Below, one piece after another: positions 35,675-43,116 of a DNA stretch of 64,000 bases; position 1 is the first letter of the stretch, and each line of letters begins with the position of its first letter. The stretch spans positions 2,037,683-2,101,682 of the forward strand of contig CP079955.1 of NCBI GenBank assembly GCA_019357535.2. Direction: 5' to 3'. Both the position numbers and the translations under genes were made by a program. Below the pieces are notes generated by a model. The model worked only from the letters and a program-made list of their open reading frames with translations, had not been told where the DNA came from and did not search any database. Source of the DNA: Macrococcus sp. 19Msa1099. GTDB lineage: Bacteria; Bacillota; Bacilli; Staphylococcales; Staphylococcaceae.

Positions 35675-36043
35675 GCTCTCCCTCCATTTTTCTTATATAC
35701 GTGGAAACACCTAAATATATTGAGAAATGTAGCTTTTCTTTGTGAAATAATATTGTTCAAAACTCCCCTAAAATTAGCATTATTTAACATTGATAAATTA
35801 AATAAATACAGTAATACCAACGATTGAAGCGGATTTTATTAATGTAATTATTTATTTGTGAAATTGATTTATAACATAGTAGATTACATGCTTATCTATT
35901 GATATAACTGATTTTAAAGTTATCTATATACTTAAATTTTTAGTTTTTGGAATTTGGTCGTAAAAGAGAGCGTGTCGTTATACGATTTCTACAATTATGG
36001 TAGGGGTTAAATAAGCCCTACCCTTTAAAACAAATTAATAAAG
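35675..36043. other. long AT-rich gap upstream of the distal island operon
   Basis: About 370 bases without a convincing gene; a 63-codon frame at 35629-35820 overlaps the zinc-ribbon gene and has no ribosome site. A perfect 7-bp stem GGTAGGG/CCCTACC at 35999-36022 lies just past the gene at 36044 and may terminate it. The rest is likely promoter region for the distal operon. One Chi-like GAAGCGG lies at 35826-35832. Confidence 0.6.
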
Positions 36044-36304
36044 TCACTCTAATACTTCGCTTCCAGGTGCTTTATAGCACACTAGAATTTTACTAGTAAA
36101 GCCACCGCTTCCCTCATCAAAGTCACCATCAACCATAGGTGTAATACTATAAATTGTATGATCCATCAAGAAGCGGTTTAAACGTTCCTGGTATTCTTGT
36201 TTGTTTTCATATCGTTTTGTTTCAGTCATATTAAATATAGGATTATAGTATGGCTTTGTTTCTACTCTTTCACGTTCAAATATCTTTATTTGTACATCTT
36301 CCAT
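36044..36304 (-). CDS. small protein, possibly Cse60/DUF2758-like
   Basis: 86 residues with AGGAGG before ATG 36304. The sequence VQIKIFERERVE .. YQERLNRFLMDHTIYSITPMV .. SKILVCYKAPG resembles the short alpha-beta Cse60-type proteins common in staphylococcal phages and islands, but the similarity is weak by eye. Function is unknown. It lies immediately beyond the replication origin. Confidence 0.6.
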   Translation of the reverse strand: MEDVQIKIFERERVETKPYYNPIFNMTETKRYENKQEYQERLNRFLMDHTIYSITPMVDGDFDEGSGGFTSKILVCYKAPGSEVLE

Positions 36305-36328
36305 TGTTTTTACCTCCTTGTATTCTAC

Positions 36329-36544
36329 TTATGTAGTGGTACAAAAATATAAGTTCGCTACATTTTAACCGCTTCATATCAACACTTTTAAGCAATGTAC
36401 CACCGGATAGCGTCTTTTTTTCTCAAAACCTTTATATATACTACTTACTTCTGTATAAATATATTAGTTTTCCGACAATAAGTGGTTATGTAGTGGTACA
36501 AATCTTATTTAAGCCTGTTATATCAACGTTTTTTGTACCACCAC
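36329..36544. other. island replication origin, paired iterons around AT-rich core
   Basis: The 17-mer TTATGTAGTGGTACAAA occurs at 36329-36345 and 36486-36502. Each copy is followed by ATATCAAC and an inverted TGTACCACC (36396-36404 and 36536-36544). The two units flank about 80 bases of very AT-rich sequence (36405-36485, with TTTATATATACTACTTACTT). This matches the published SaPI origin architecture: Rep-binding iterons on both sides of an AT-rich melting region, just downstream of rep. Confidence 0.82.
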
Positions 36545-36566
36545 TTGTACTACGTGTATTCCACTT

Positions 36567-37922
36567 TTACTTTGCTTTTTTATATATTCTTATGTTTGTC
36601 GGTATTCCATTCACACGCTTAGATGATTGCTTCACTTCTAAGCCATATACTTTATTGAGTTCATTAGTAAGGTACTTAGCAGACTTATTTTTAAGTCCAT
36701 TACGTTCTAGCCACCATTTAAACTGTTCAAATACTTCTGTCTTATCTTGGTCAACTACTTTATTAATACCTATATCTTCTACAAACTCTACTACTATGTT
36801 ATTTTCCTTTTGATAGTCCTGTAATGCTTTCTTGACCGCTTCCGGCTCTGTAAACTGCTTATGTTCCATTACTCTTTGTAAGCCTTCTATGGCTAAATTA
36901 AATAGATGTGAGCGTACTATATGATTATCTAACTTCTCAACTATGGATAAATCTAAATTGCCCTTCTCTTTGCTGAATGTATTCATAAATGGAATGATGA
37001 TTAAACGCCTATACAGTCCATGTGTTGTGTCCTTAATATTAGGTAACTGGTTACTTGAATACATCAATGTGGCGTAATTCTTTAATGATAATGGATCTTG
37101 ATATTTTCTATTACAATATATCGGGTCACCTGTAACTAGCTTTTTAAAGTTTTCTGCTTCTTCTATACGTGTAGCAGAAATATCATCACCGATTGCCACC
37201 ATCTTATTAAGCAGACCAAACAACTTAAATTCATGTTGCGTGTCCTGTAGGCTTAGTGGCGTTATGTTATCTTCACCAAAGAATTGATACAGTAAACTAA
37301 ACCATGTGGACTTCCCATTGCTCCCTGGTGCGTATAAGATAAAACATTTTTGCATGAACGTACTGGCATATAAGCCATAGCCTACACTTTCCTCTAGTAG
37401 CTTCCTAATATCCTTATCATGATTAGATATTTCATTTAAGAAGCGGTTTAAATCTTTGCTATAGGCTTCCTTATCGTAAGTAATATTTACATAGTTTGTT
37501 ATGACATAGTTACTATGGTTTTTATCTAATTGCATAGTTTCAACGTCAAATACACCATTTTTCATAGCTATATAACGTGGACTAGATCTATGCCCTTGTT
37601 TTGCTCTAGCCATTAAACTATAAAATACTTCTTTACGTTGGTTTTCTTTTATTATCGGTATTTCATCTACTAATATCCTTCTAAACTTATTCATATCTAC
37701 ATACACATAGTGTGTATCTTCAAAGTAATGTAGTGCGTCACCGTCTAATATAGTAAATTTATAACGTTGTAGCATATATTGGGCAAACTCATCATGTAGG
37801 AACGTTCCACCATCAAAAAAATCTGATGTACCTTTTTCAAACTTTATAATTTTTGTATTATGTTCTTTTCTAATTTCACTAGCAAACTCTATTAATTCAG
37901 TCGGTTTCTGTTTTTTTGTCAT
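36567..37922 (-). CDS. rep: SaPI Rep-like SF3 helicase (D5/P4 primase-helicase family)
   Basis: About 451 residues from ATG 37922 (MTKKQKPTELIEF); an in-frame ATG at 37946 has the ribosome site downstream of it, so it is less likely. The D5_N-type middle region (YIAMKNGVFDVETM) is followed by the SF3 ATPase: Walker A YAPGSNGKSTW (about 198-208), Walker B-like VAIGDDIS, sensor MYSSNQLP and RR finger GLYRRLIIIPF. The C-terminal 80 residues are winged-helix-like and probably bind the iterons that lie directly downstream. It overlaps the primase gene by 26 bases. Confidence 0.9.
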   Translation of the reverse strand: MTKKQKPTELIEFASEIRKEHNTKIIKFEKGTSDFFDGGTFLHDEFAQYMLQRYKFTILDGDALHYFEDTHYVYVDMNKFRRILVDEIPIIKENQRKEVFYSLMARAKQGHRSSPRYIAMKNGVFDVETMQLDKNHSNYVITNYVNITYDKEAYSKDLNRFLNEISNHDKDIRKLLEESVGYGLYASTFMQKCFILYAPGSNGKSTWFSLLYQFFGEDNITPLSLQDTQHEFKLFGLLNKMVAIGDDISATRIEEAENFKKLVTGDPIYCNRKYQDPLSLKNYATLMYSSNQLPNIKDTTHGLYRRLIIIPFMNTFSKEKGNLDLSIVEKLDNHIVRSHLFNLAIEGLQRVMEHKQFTEPEAVKKALQDYQKENNIVVEFVEDIGINKVVDQDKTEVFEQFKWWLERNGLKNKSAKYLTNELNKVYGLEVKQSSKRVNGIPTNIRIYKKAK

Positions 37923-38778
37923 AAGTGAGTATCTTTCCTCCTCCATTTATATGTGTTTTTATAATGCTATCTAACGTCTTTTGAAATTCTTCATTACTCA
38001 TCACTTCATCATTGCACTGGTTCCAACACCATAGCAGACCCGTAACCGCTTCTATCGGTACACCACGATATAACAATAGTCCTATAATACTGGCTAAACT
38101 GCTATTACGTTTCCCTTCACCAACGCCATAACATATTTCAGACCACCAACTCACATCACGTTTAGGCGGTTTAACCGTAAAGCTAAAATCATTCTTTGGT
38201 GCATTGTGTTCAATCGCTTTAATTAATGTATCGGTATTGAGTAGTGTTGTCTTACCGTATTCAAATACTCTAGGTGATGTATCTGTTTTAAGTACCTGTC
38301 TTGCTTGTGCCTGGCTTATCGTCTTACTACTTTGGTCACACGTTACGCCTAACACCTTATCTACTTCATCAATCGCTAGACTATAGTAATCATTGTGAAG
38401 CGGTAGCGACAAAGGTATAACTAACCTTAATCTAGGGTTATCTATCGTGTGATTATGTGTTGAAAATAGTATATAACTAGCCTTAAACTTATCCTTTACT
38501 AGTTGTGGTAAATCAGTCCCAGGCGGTAGATCATCATAATCTATTACTAAGCAATGCTTATTAATAATATTGTCATTCTTGCGGTGATGGTCGGACATCT
38601 CACCTAGAAGGAATAGACCGCCCTCATACTTGTTACTTGATACAGTTTTATAGTTAAAGTAGTTCACTAACTCATCAAAGGTTAACGCTTCACTACCTCT
38701 ATATGATTGTGCGTTTAAATTGTCATAGTGATTTACTGTAAAAGTTGTATTATCCACGATTAGATACGCCCTTATCAT
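37897..38778 (-). CDS. island primase (AEP-like with PriCT domain)
   Basis: 293 residues. The archaeo-eukaryotic primase-like catalytic residues appear as LVIDYDD (Asp80, Asp82) and FSTHNH (Ser106, His108). A C-terminal helical PriCT-like region (YGVGEGKRNSSLASIIGLLLYRG, about 215-237) follows. The arrangement pri-rep is standard in SaPIs. ATG 38778 lacks a nearby ribosome site; an AAGGG/CCCTT hairpin at about 38791-38808 lies just upstream. Coupled by overlap to rep. Confidence 0.85.
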   Translation of the reverse strand: MIRAYLIVDNTTFTVNHYDNLNAQSYRGSEALTFDELVNYFNYKTVSSNKYEGGLFLLGEMSDHHRKNDNIINKHCLVIDYDDLPPGTDLPQLVKDKFKASYILFSTHNHTIDNPRLRLVIPLSLPLHNDYYSLAIDEVDKVLGVTCDQSSKTISQAQARQVLKTDTSPRVFEYGKTTLLNTDTLIKAIEHNAPKNDFSFTVKPPKRDVSWWSEICYGVGEGKRNSSLASIIGLLLYRGVPIEAVTGLLWCWNQCNDEVMSNEEFQKTLDSIIKTHINGGGKILTYDKKTETD

Positions 38779-38825
38779 GTTATAATTAATGTAAAGGGCT
38801 TCCCCTTTCTGTTAAAATACAAGTA

Positions 38826-38846
38826 AGGACTATATAAAATAGTCCT
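38826..38846. repeat. 8-bp hairpin upstream of island primase
   Basis: AGGACTAT, five bases and ATAGTCCT form a perfect stem in the 118-base gap before the primase gene. Confidence 0.6.
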
Positions 38847-38856
38847 ACTTTTTGTG

Positions 38857-38910
38857 GGCTTAGTTACATATTCGCTTTGGTCGGTTGATTATGTAACTAG
38901 GCTTTTTTTA
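38857..38910 (+). terminator. long stem with T-run between island early genes and primase
   Basis: GCTTAGTTACATA (38858-38870) pairs with TATGTAACTAGGC (38890-38902) and is followed by eight T on the plus strand. On the minus strand, the direction of the surrounding genes, no T-run follows. It may therefore terminate an antisense transcript or act as a structured attenuator in the operon mRNA. Confidence 0.55.
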
Positions 38911-39145
38911 TTTCTTCTTGTAATTTCTCTACTGATTTCCATATATCACTGATAATTGTACTCAAAATGTATAGATCCTGTACTTGTTCCTCTGTTACAT
39001 GTTTTAATGTAATATTTTCTGTTATCCATTGTTGTTCTAATCTATTTTCAATAGTTTCTAAATTAGTAAATGCTAAATGGTTAAGTGCGTCTACTTTCAA
39101 TTTAAGGCTATCAACATCTACTATTACATCATTTAAATTCGTCAT
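38897..39145 (-). CDS. small helical island protein, unrecognised
   Basis: 82 residues from ATG 39145 (MTNLNDVIVDVDSLKLKV), nine bases after GGAGG inside the previous gene; the longer frame to 39169 has no ribosome site. It is predicted helical with heptad-like spacing of hydrophobics (LKLKVDALNHLAFTNLETI) and a C-terminal amphipathic helix. It overlaps the upstream gene's end by no more than a few bases. Function unknown. Confidence 0.68.
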   Translation of the reverse strand: MTNLNDVIVDVDSLKLKVDALNHLAFTNLETIENRLEQQWITENITLKHVTEEQVQDLYILSTIISDIWKSVEKLQEEIKKA

Positions 39146-39146
39146 T

Positions 39147-39497
39147 CTATTCTTCCTCCCATAAGTCATTAATTGATATATAATTGCTTAATTCCGCATT
39201 AATCATTGATAATACTTTTTCCAGGTAGTATGTTGCGTTAACACGTTCTACTTCATTTCTGCCCCCATATTTTATGTTTTCCGCTTCTTTTGGTACTATG
39301 AAGTTTAATACTGTACAAATATTTTCAATCGCTAGATATATCTCTTTTAACGACATATCAACTTCATTACTTTTGTTATAGAAGTCCTTAATATCGTCTG
39401 TAACCTTAATGAATTGCTTAACCGCTTCTAATTCAGTATTTACATCTGAAAACATTACCATCTTGCTAAACTCAATCATGTTATTTACTTCTTGCAT
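39147..39497 (-). CDS. small island protein, unrecognised
   Basis: 116 residues with GGAGG eight bases before ATG 39497. It is acidic and helical (EVDMSLKEIYLAIENICTVL, YYLEKVLSMINAELSNY), with no motif that I recognise. It lies in a tight string of early genes and is probably cotranscribed with the HTH gene before it. Confidence 0.68.
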   Translation of the reverse strand: MQEVNNMIEFSKMVMFSDVNTELEAVKQFIKVTDDIKDFYNKSNEVDMSLKEIYLAIENICTVLNFIVPKEAENIKYGGRNEVERVNATYYLEKVLSMINAELSNYISINDLWEEE

Positions 39498-39510
39498 GTT
39501 GTTATCCTCC

Positions 39511-39786
39511 TTATAAATACTTTTTATGTTTGCTTCTCAAAAACTCTATAAACGTTTCTATGTGTACTAGTGTCATAGTTGCTGATACATCTACACATAT
39601 ACGCCCTTTAAATTCCGGCATTTCTTCGGCTTCTTTAATGAAGCGGTAGCATGTTGCTTTACTTACATTGAATAGCTTAGGTAGTGTACTGATTTTGCAA
39701 TAAATCATTTTAATCGGTGCTACCTGGTCATCATTTAATACGGTATTGCTAGGGTGTGGCTTCTGTAATTCAATAACTTTACTCAT
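39511..39786 (-). CDS. helix-turn-helix protein, possible excisionase
   Basis: 91 residues. CKISTLPKLFNVSKATCYRFIKEAEEM (about 30-56) is a MerR/Xis-type winged-helix recognition segment, followed by MTLVHIETFIEFLRSKHKKYL. Size, position after the antirepressor and HTH type fit the Xis-like proteins of staphylococcal islands, but excision function is not shown by sequence. Confidence 0.7.
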   Translation of the reverse strand: MSKVIELQKPHPSNTVLNDDQVAPIKMIYCKISTLPKLFNVSKATCYRFIKEAEEMPEFKGRICVDVSATMTLVHIETFIEFLRSKHKKYL

Positions 39787-39952
39787 AATGTGTCACTTCC
39801 TTATTTAATGATTGCACTACCTCATAACAAGCAAAAAACAATAGACTAAAGTAAGCAATGACTAAGTAATTAGATGGCGTACTTGATAATGTTGTCGCTA
39901 CACAATTACTTAAAAATATGTAGCATGTTGATTTTAAGAATGTTTTCACTGG
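39779..39952 (-). CDS. small membrane protein in early island operon
   Basis: 57 residues from GTG 39952, nine bases after AGGAGG; the frame open to 39970 places the ribosome site inside the coding part. MKTFLKSTCYIFLSNCVATT is followed by a hydrophobic stretch YLVIAYFSLLFFACYEVV (about residues 29-46), suggesting one or two membrane segments. It overlaps the next gene by eight bases. Function unknown. Confidence 0.55.
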   Translation of the reverse strand, partial: PVKTFLKSTCYIFLSNCVATTLSSTPSNYLVIAYFSLLFFACYEVVQSLNKEVTHYE

Positions 39953-39962
39953 CTTATACCTC

Positions 39963-40601
39963 CTATGCACTTTTAACTCTGTTTAAAATACTTTCGTATA
40001 TCTTTTCAGATATAGATAAATCAAGATTATAACGTTCATTCATTTTCATTAGATTTACTACATCATCTAAAATACGTTGACGATCTGATAACATTTCCGG
40101 TGTCATTTCATCTTTAGAAATAGATTTCTCTAAACCGTACATAATACTGATGGCTTTATTAGTGATTGAATTAGCTTTAATCATGTTCAACTTCACCGCT
40201 TCTTTATCTTTACTTCTAAGGGCTTCATATAAGCGTTTCATAGCTTCTTTTTGATGTTGCTTATCTAACATTCTGAATACCTGGAAGCCTTCTAAACCAT
40301 TGTTATGGCGTAATTCTTTAATGATTTCAAATATCCATTGCTTAAAACTTTCCGCTTCCGGTTTTCTGCTTTTAAACACTAAGTTATAGATATTGATTTC
40401 ATTAATCACATTCACAATTTGAGTACGTCCCATATTGTCTATGACCTTACTAATAGTAACCCCATCTTTATTAAGCCCGTTTAATGCTCTGCTTGTCTGT
40501 TTAAGTCCTAACGCTTCCGTTACATCTTTACCAACCGCCCACCATTCGTTATTTACTTCAATGAAGCGGATAGAATGACCGTTCCATATTTCTGTTTTCA
40601 T
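39963..40601 (-). CDS. BRO-N domain antirepressor-like protein
   Basis: 212 residues. The BRO-N domain spans about 1-100: KTEIWNGHSIRFIEVNNEWW, VGKDVTEALGLKQTSRAL, then FKSRKPEAESFKQWIFEIIKELR. A helical C-terminal domain of about 110 residues follows. Such proteins are phage and island antirepressors or DNA-binding regulators. The start overlaps the Cro-like stop (TAATG) and has AGGAGG upstream. Confidence 0.85.
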   Translation of the reverse strand: MKTEIWNGHSIRFIEVNNEWWAVGKDVTEALGLKQTSRALNGLNKDGVTISKVIDNMGRTQIVNVINEINIYNLVFKSRKPEAESFKQWIFEIIKELRHNNGLEGFQVFRMLDKQHQKEAMKRLYEALRSKDKEAVKLNMIKANSITNKAISIMYGLEKSISKDEMTPEMLSDRQRILDDVVNLMKMNERYNLDLSISEKIYESILNRVKSA

Positions 40602-40822
40602 TAGTTAGCCTCCTTATTAGCTTCGATAGTGAAAATATCAGTAATTTCAACACCTAAAGTATCGGCTATACGTTTAGCAAGTTTTGGGCTTGGGTTACGT
40701 TTACCGTTAAGAACTTGGCTAAGATAAGGTAAATCAGAGTGAATTTTTTTCGAGAGGTCAGTTACAGTTAGACCTTTTCTGATTAATAAAATTTTAATTT
40801 CACTTTTATTAGCAACTACCAT
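40601..40822 (-). CDS. Cro-like XRE regulator
   Basis: 73 residues, GGAGG before ATG 40822. One helix-turn-helix of XRE type: LIRKGLTVTDLSKKIHSDLPYLSQVLNGKRNPSPKLAKRIADTLG. It is divergently transcribed from the repressor gene at 40994, which is the usual stl/str lysis-lysogeny switch of SaPIs. It opens the minus-strand early operon. Confidence 0.88.
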   Translation of the reverse strand: MVVANKSEIKILLIRKGLTVTDLSKKIHSDLPYLSQVLNGKRNPSPKLAKRIADTLGVEITDIFTIEANKEAN

Positions 40823-40885
40823 TTTTTAACCTCCTTAAATTTAATAATAAATAATAAAATAAAATTACTACTTATTGTTAAATAT

Positions 40886-40914
40886 AGTTTATTAGAATTA
40901 AATGCTAATGTCAA
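40886..40914 (-). promoter_or_regulatory. early promoter of the island replication operon
   Basis: The minus strand reads TTGACA (40909-40914), 17 bases, TAAACT (40886-40891), upstream of the Cro-like gene. It lies in the 171-base divergent region where the CI/Stl-like repressor should bind. Confidence 0.65.
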
Positions 40915-40993
40915 AAGTTTTTTATTATTCTTTTGTATTTATTTTACCAACTTATTATGATAATCTAACAGAAAGAAAAATCGAGGTGAAGAA

Positions 40994-41716
40994 ATGATTA
41001 TATTTAACCTAAAAGAAGAACTAAAAAAGAAAGATATGACACTTACAGAATTAGCACAGAAGACTCAATTATCAATTAATACTCTTAGCCTTTTATCTAC
41101 GGGTAAAAGTAAAGGCATTCAATTCGATACTCTTGAAAAAATAGTGAATATTCTTGATTGCAAAGTAGAAGATTTAATTATTAGTAGTGAAAAGTTTGTA
41201 GTATTTGAAATTTTAGATATTAAATTAATAAATCAAGAAGATATCATTTTTAGTTTTCAAACATTGGAGCAACAACAATATTTCGAGTGTATTTATTTAG
41301 ATAGCGAAAAACGAAAACAAAAATTATTGCTTACATTAACACATCTTGAAAAATATAATGTTATTACTATAGGTGGATATTTTCCTTTAGAAAAATTAAT
41401 TAGCCCTAAAAAAGACCCTGAAAACGAAAGAATAAAAATTAATTTATTTACAGAATTTATTGAACTCATTTTCAAAAAAATGGTTTTCAAAGATTTATAT
41501 CATCATATTTGTGACTTTTTACAACATAAGCCACTTATAGTAAGTTTTCTTCCGTATCATGATTCTGTAGTTTCTAAATCAACCTTCTATCAATTTGGAG
41601 AGGTCGATAAAGAAACAATTGATGAATTAATAAGTAAGGGCTCTGCAGCAAAAAAATATTTTCATATAAATGATTTTAGTTTAATGATTTCATACAATTT
41701 TTACGAGGAGGACTAG
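40994..41716 (+). CDS. CI/Stl-like master repressor of the island
   Basis: 240 residues. XRE helix-turn-helix at residues 9-55 (KKKDMTLTELAQKTQLSINTLSLLSTGKSKGIQFDTLEKIVN), then a long C-terminal region without recognised protease (LexA/CI) motifs. That is as in SaPI Stl proteins, which are relieved by a helper-phage protein rather than by RecA. Ribosome site GAGGTGAAG precedes ATG 40994. It is followed three bases later by the integrase, as in SaPIs. Confidence 0.8.
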   Translation: MIIFNLKEELKKKDMTLTELAQKTQLSINTLSLLSTGKSKGIQFDTLEKIVNILDCKVEDLIISSEKFVVFEILDIKLINQEDIIFSFQTLEQQQYFECIYLDSEKRKQKLLLTLTHLEKYNVITIGGYFPLEKLISPKKDPENERIKINLFTEFIELIFKKMVFKDLYHHICDFLQHKPLIVSFLPYHDSVVSKSTFYQFGEVDKETIDELISKGSAAKKYFHINDFSLMISYNFYEED

Positions 41717-41719
41717 CCT

Positions 41720-42961
41720 ATGTGGTGTGAAGCGTTCCAGGATAAGCATGGCGTTACTAAATACCGCTTCATTGAGAAATACAAAGACCCCCTTACAGAC
41801 AAGTGGAAGCGTACTAGCGTTGTAATGAATAAGAACACTAAGCCATCACAAAAAGAAGCGGAAAAGCGTTTAAATGACAAGATAGAAGCCATCATAAACG
41901 ATAAAACACCATCAACGCTTAAAACTCTTACTTTCCACCAGGCATGTGATGAATGGTTTAATAACTATAAAATCATTTCGGGATCTAAACAATCTACTAT
42001 AGCCACTAAATATTACAAAGTAGAACACATTAAACGTAATATTGATAAAGATATACTAGTTAAAAATATGACTACTGAAACCTTCCAGGACTTCATAACT
42101 TCCGCTTCTACCGATAACCTAAGTCATAAAGTGATTAAAGACGCTATGAGTATTGTTAGAAATATCATGAAGCATACACAAAAACGTTATAAACTTGCTG
42201 ATATATCATATTTAGATGATGTTGTAATACCTAAACAAGCTAAAACTAGAGATGAGATAAAAGCAAAGCGTGAAAACTATTTAGAGATGTCAGAAATACA
42301 GTTAATCGTGGATAAATTGAACGCTCTAGCGACTTCTAAGCGTACCGGGTACATGAAGCTGTCATTTATTATGACCGCTTATATCGTTGAGTTTATGGCT
42401 CTAAACGGTATGCGTATCGGTGAGTGTTTAGCCATTCAACCGGAAAATATAGACTTTGATAAAGCTATTTTAGAAATAGATGGAACAATACACTGGATAG
42501 ATGAAGCAGATGGAAGCGGTCATGGTGTGAAAGATACGACTAAGACGGAAGCGTCATATAGAACAATATCACTCACTACAAGAAGCATGGATATATTGCG
42601 TAAAGCTATGCTAGAAAATAAGAAGGCTAAACAGTGGGATAGCAATTACAACGATAGAGGGTTTATATTTACCAACCATTATGGTAACCCTATGGCTCTA
42701 TCATCTGTAAACCGCAATATTAAATTAGCAGTAGAAAGCATAAAGGATAAAGACGGTAAACAGATAATTAATAAGCACGTTACTACTCACACGCTTAGAC
42801 ATAGTCATATATCATTATTGAGTCAATTAGGTGTGTCACTTAAAGCCATTATGGAACGTGTAGGACATACAGATCATAAAACAACATTACAAATATACAG
42901 TCATGTTACTGAACAAATGGATAAGGACATGATGAGTAAATTAGAAGCGGTTAGCTATTAA
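41720..42961 (+). CDS. int: tyrosine-recombinase integrase of the island
   Basis: 413 residues. N-terminal AP2-like arm-binding region (about 1-60), SAM-like core-binding domain (about 70-170), catalytic domain with Arg232 in ALNGMRIGE, HTLRHSH (His357, Arg360, His363) and nucleophile Tyr393 in LQIYSHV. All catalytic residues are present. The start ATG 41720 follows GAGGAGG in the end of the repressor gene. It presumably recombines the guaA 3' core repeat. Confidence 0.95.
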   Translation: MWCEAFQDKHGVTKYRFIEKYKDPLTDKWKRTSVVMNKNTKPSQKEAEKRLNDKIEAIINDKTPSTLKTLTFHQACDEWFNNYKIISGSKQSTIATKYYKVEHIKRNIDKDILVKNMTTETFQDFITSASTDNLSHKVIKDAMSIVRNIMKHTQKRYKLADISYLDDVVIPKQAKTRDEIKAKRENYLEMSEIQLIVDKLNALATSKRTGYMKLSFIMTAYIVEFMALNGMRIGECLAIQPENIDFDKAILEIDGTIHWIDEADGSGHGVKDTTKTEASYRTISLTTRSMDILRKAMLENKKAKQWDSNYNDRGFIFTNHYGNPMALSSVNRNIKLAVESIKDKDGKQIINKHVTTHTLRHSHISLLSQLGVSLKAIMERVGHTDHKTTLQIYSHVTEQMDKDMMSKLEAVSY

Positions 42962-42968
42962 AAAAAAT

Positions 42969-43103
42969 AAGTAAAATCTCTTTTCATTCTATTGAAGATA
43001 TAATATACTGTTTATAGCGTATAGATGACTACTCGTTTAGGGTAGTTTTTCGAGATAATCACGGCTCAGTATCTTCTTAGGAGGATATTGAGCCATTTTA
43101 CTT
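42969..43103 (+). ncRNA. structured leader, candidate abiF-type RNA
   Basis: Between int and the Abi_2 gene lies a foldable 135-base segment. A closing stem AAGTAAAAT (42969-42977) pairs with ATTTTACTT (43095-43103). Inside are a hairpin ACTACTC/GGGTAGT (43028-43046) and a long hairpin GGCTCAGTATC/GGATATTGAGCC (43063-43094) stacked directly on the closing stem. A conserved RNA structure (the abiF motif) has been described upstream of Abi_2 genes. I infer that this is a member, not having aligned it. A TATAAT at 42999-43004 could drive a shorter form. Confidence 0.6.
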
Positions 43104-43116
43104 TTAAAGGGGTATA

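Noticed and set aside
35629..35820. 63-codon minus-strand frame (MVLLYLFNLSMLNNANFR..)
   Set aside because: Overlaps the start of the zinc-ribbon gene in another frame, has no ribosome site, and its coding bias is poor.
36486..36566. Possibility that the GTGGTACA repeats are a CRISPR array
   Set aside because: Only four short copies in alternating orientation with no uniform spacers and no cas genes; they fit origin iterons.
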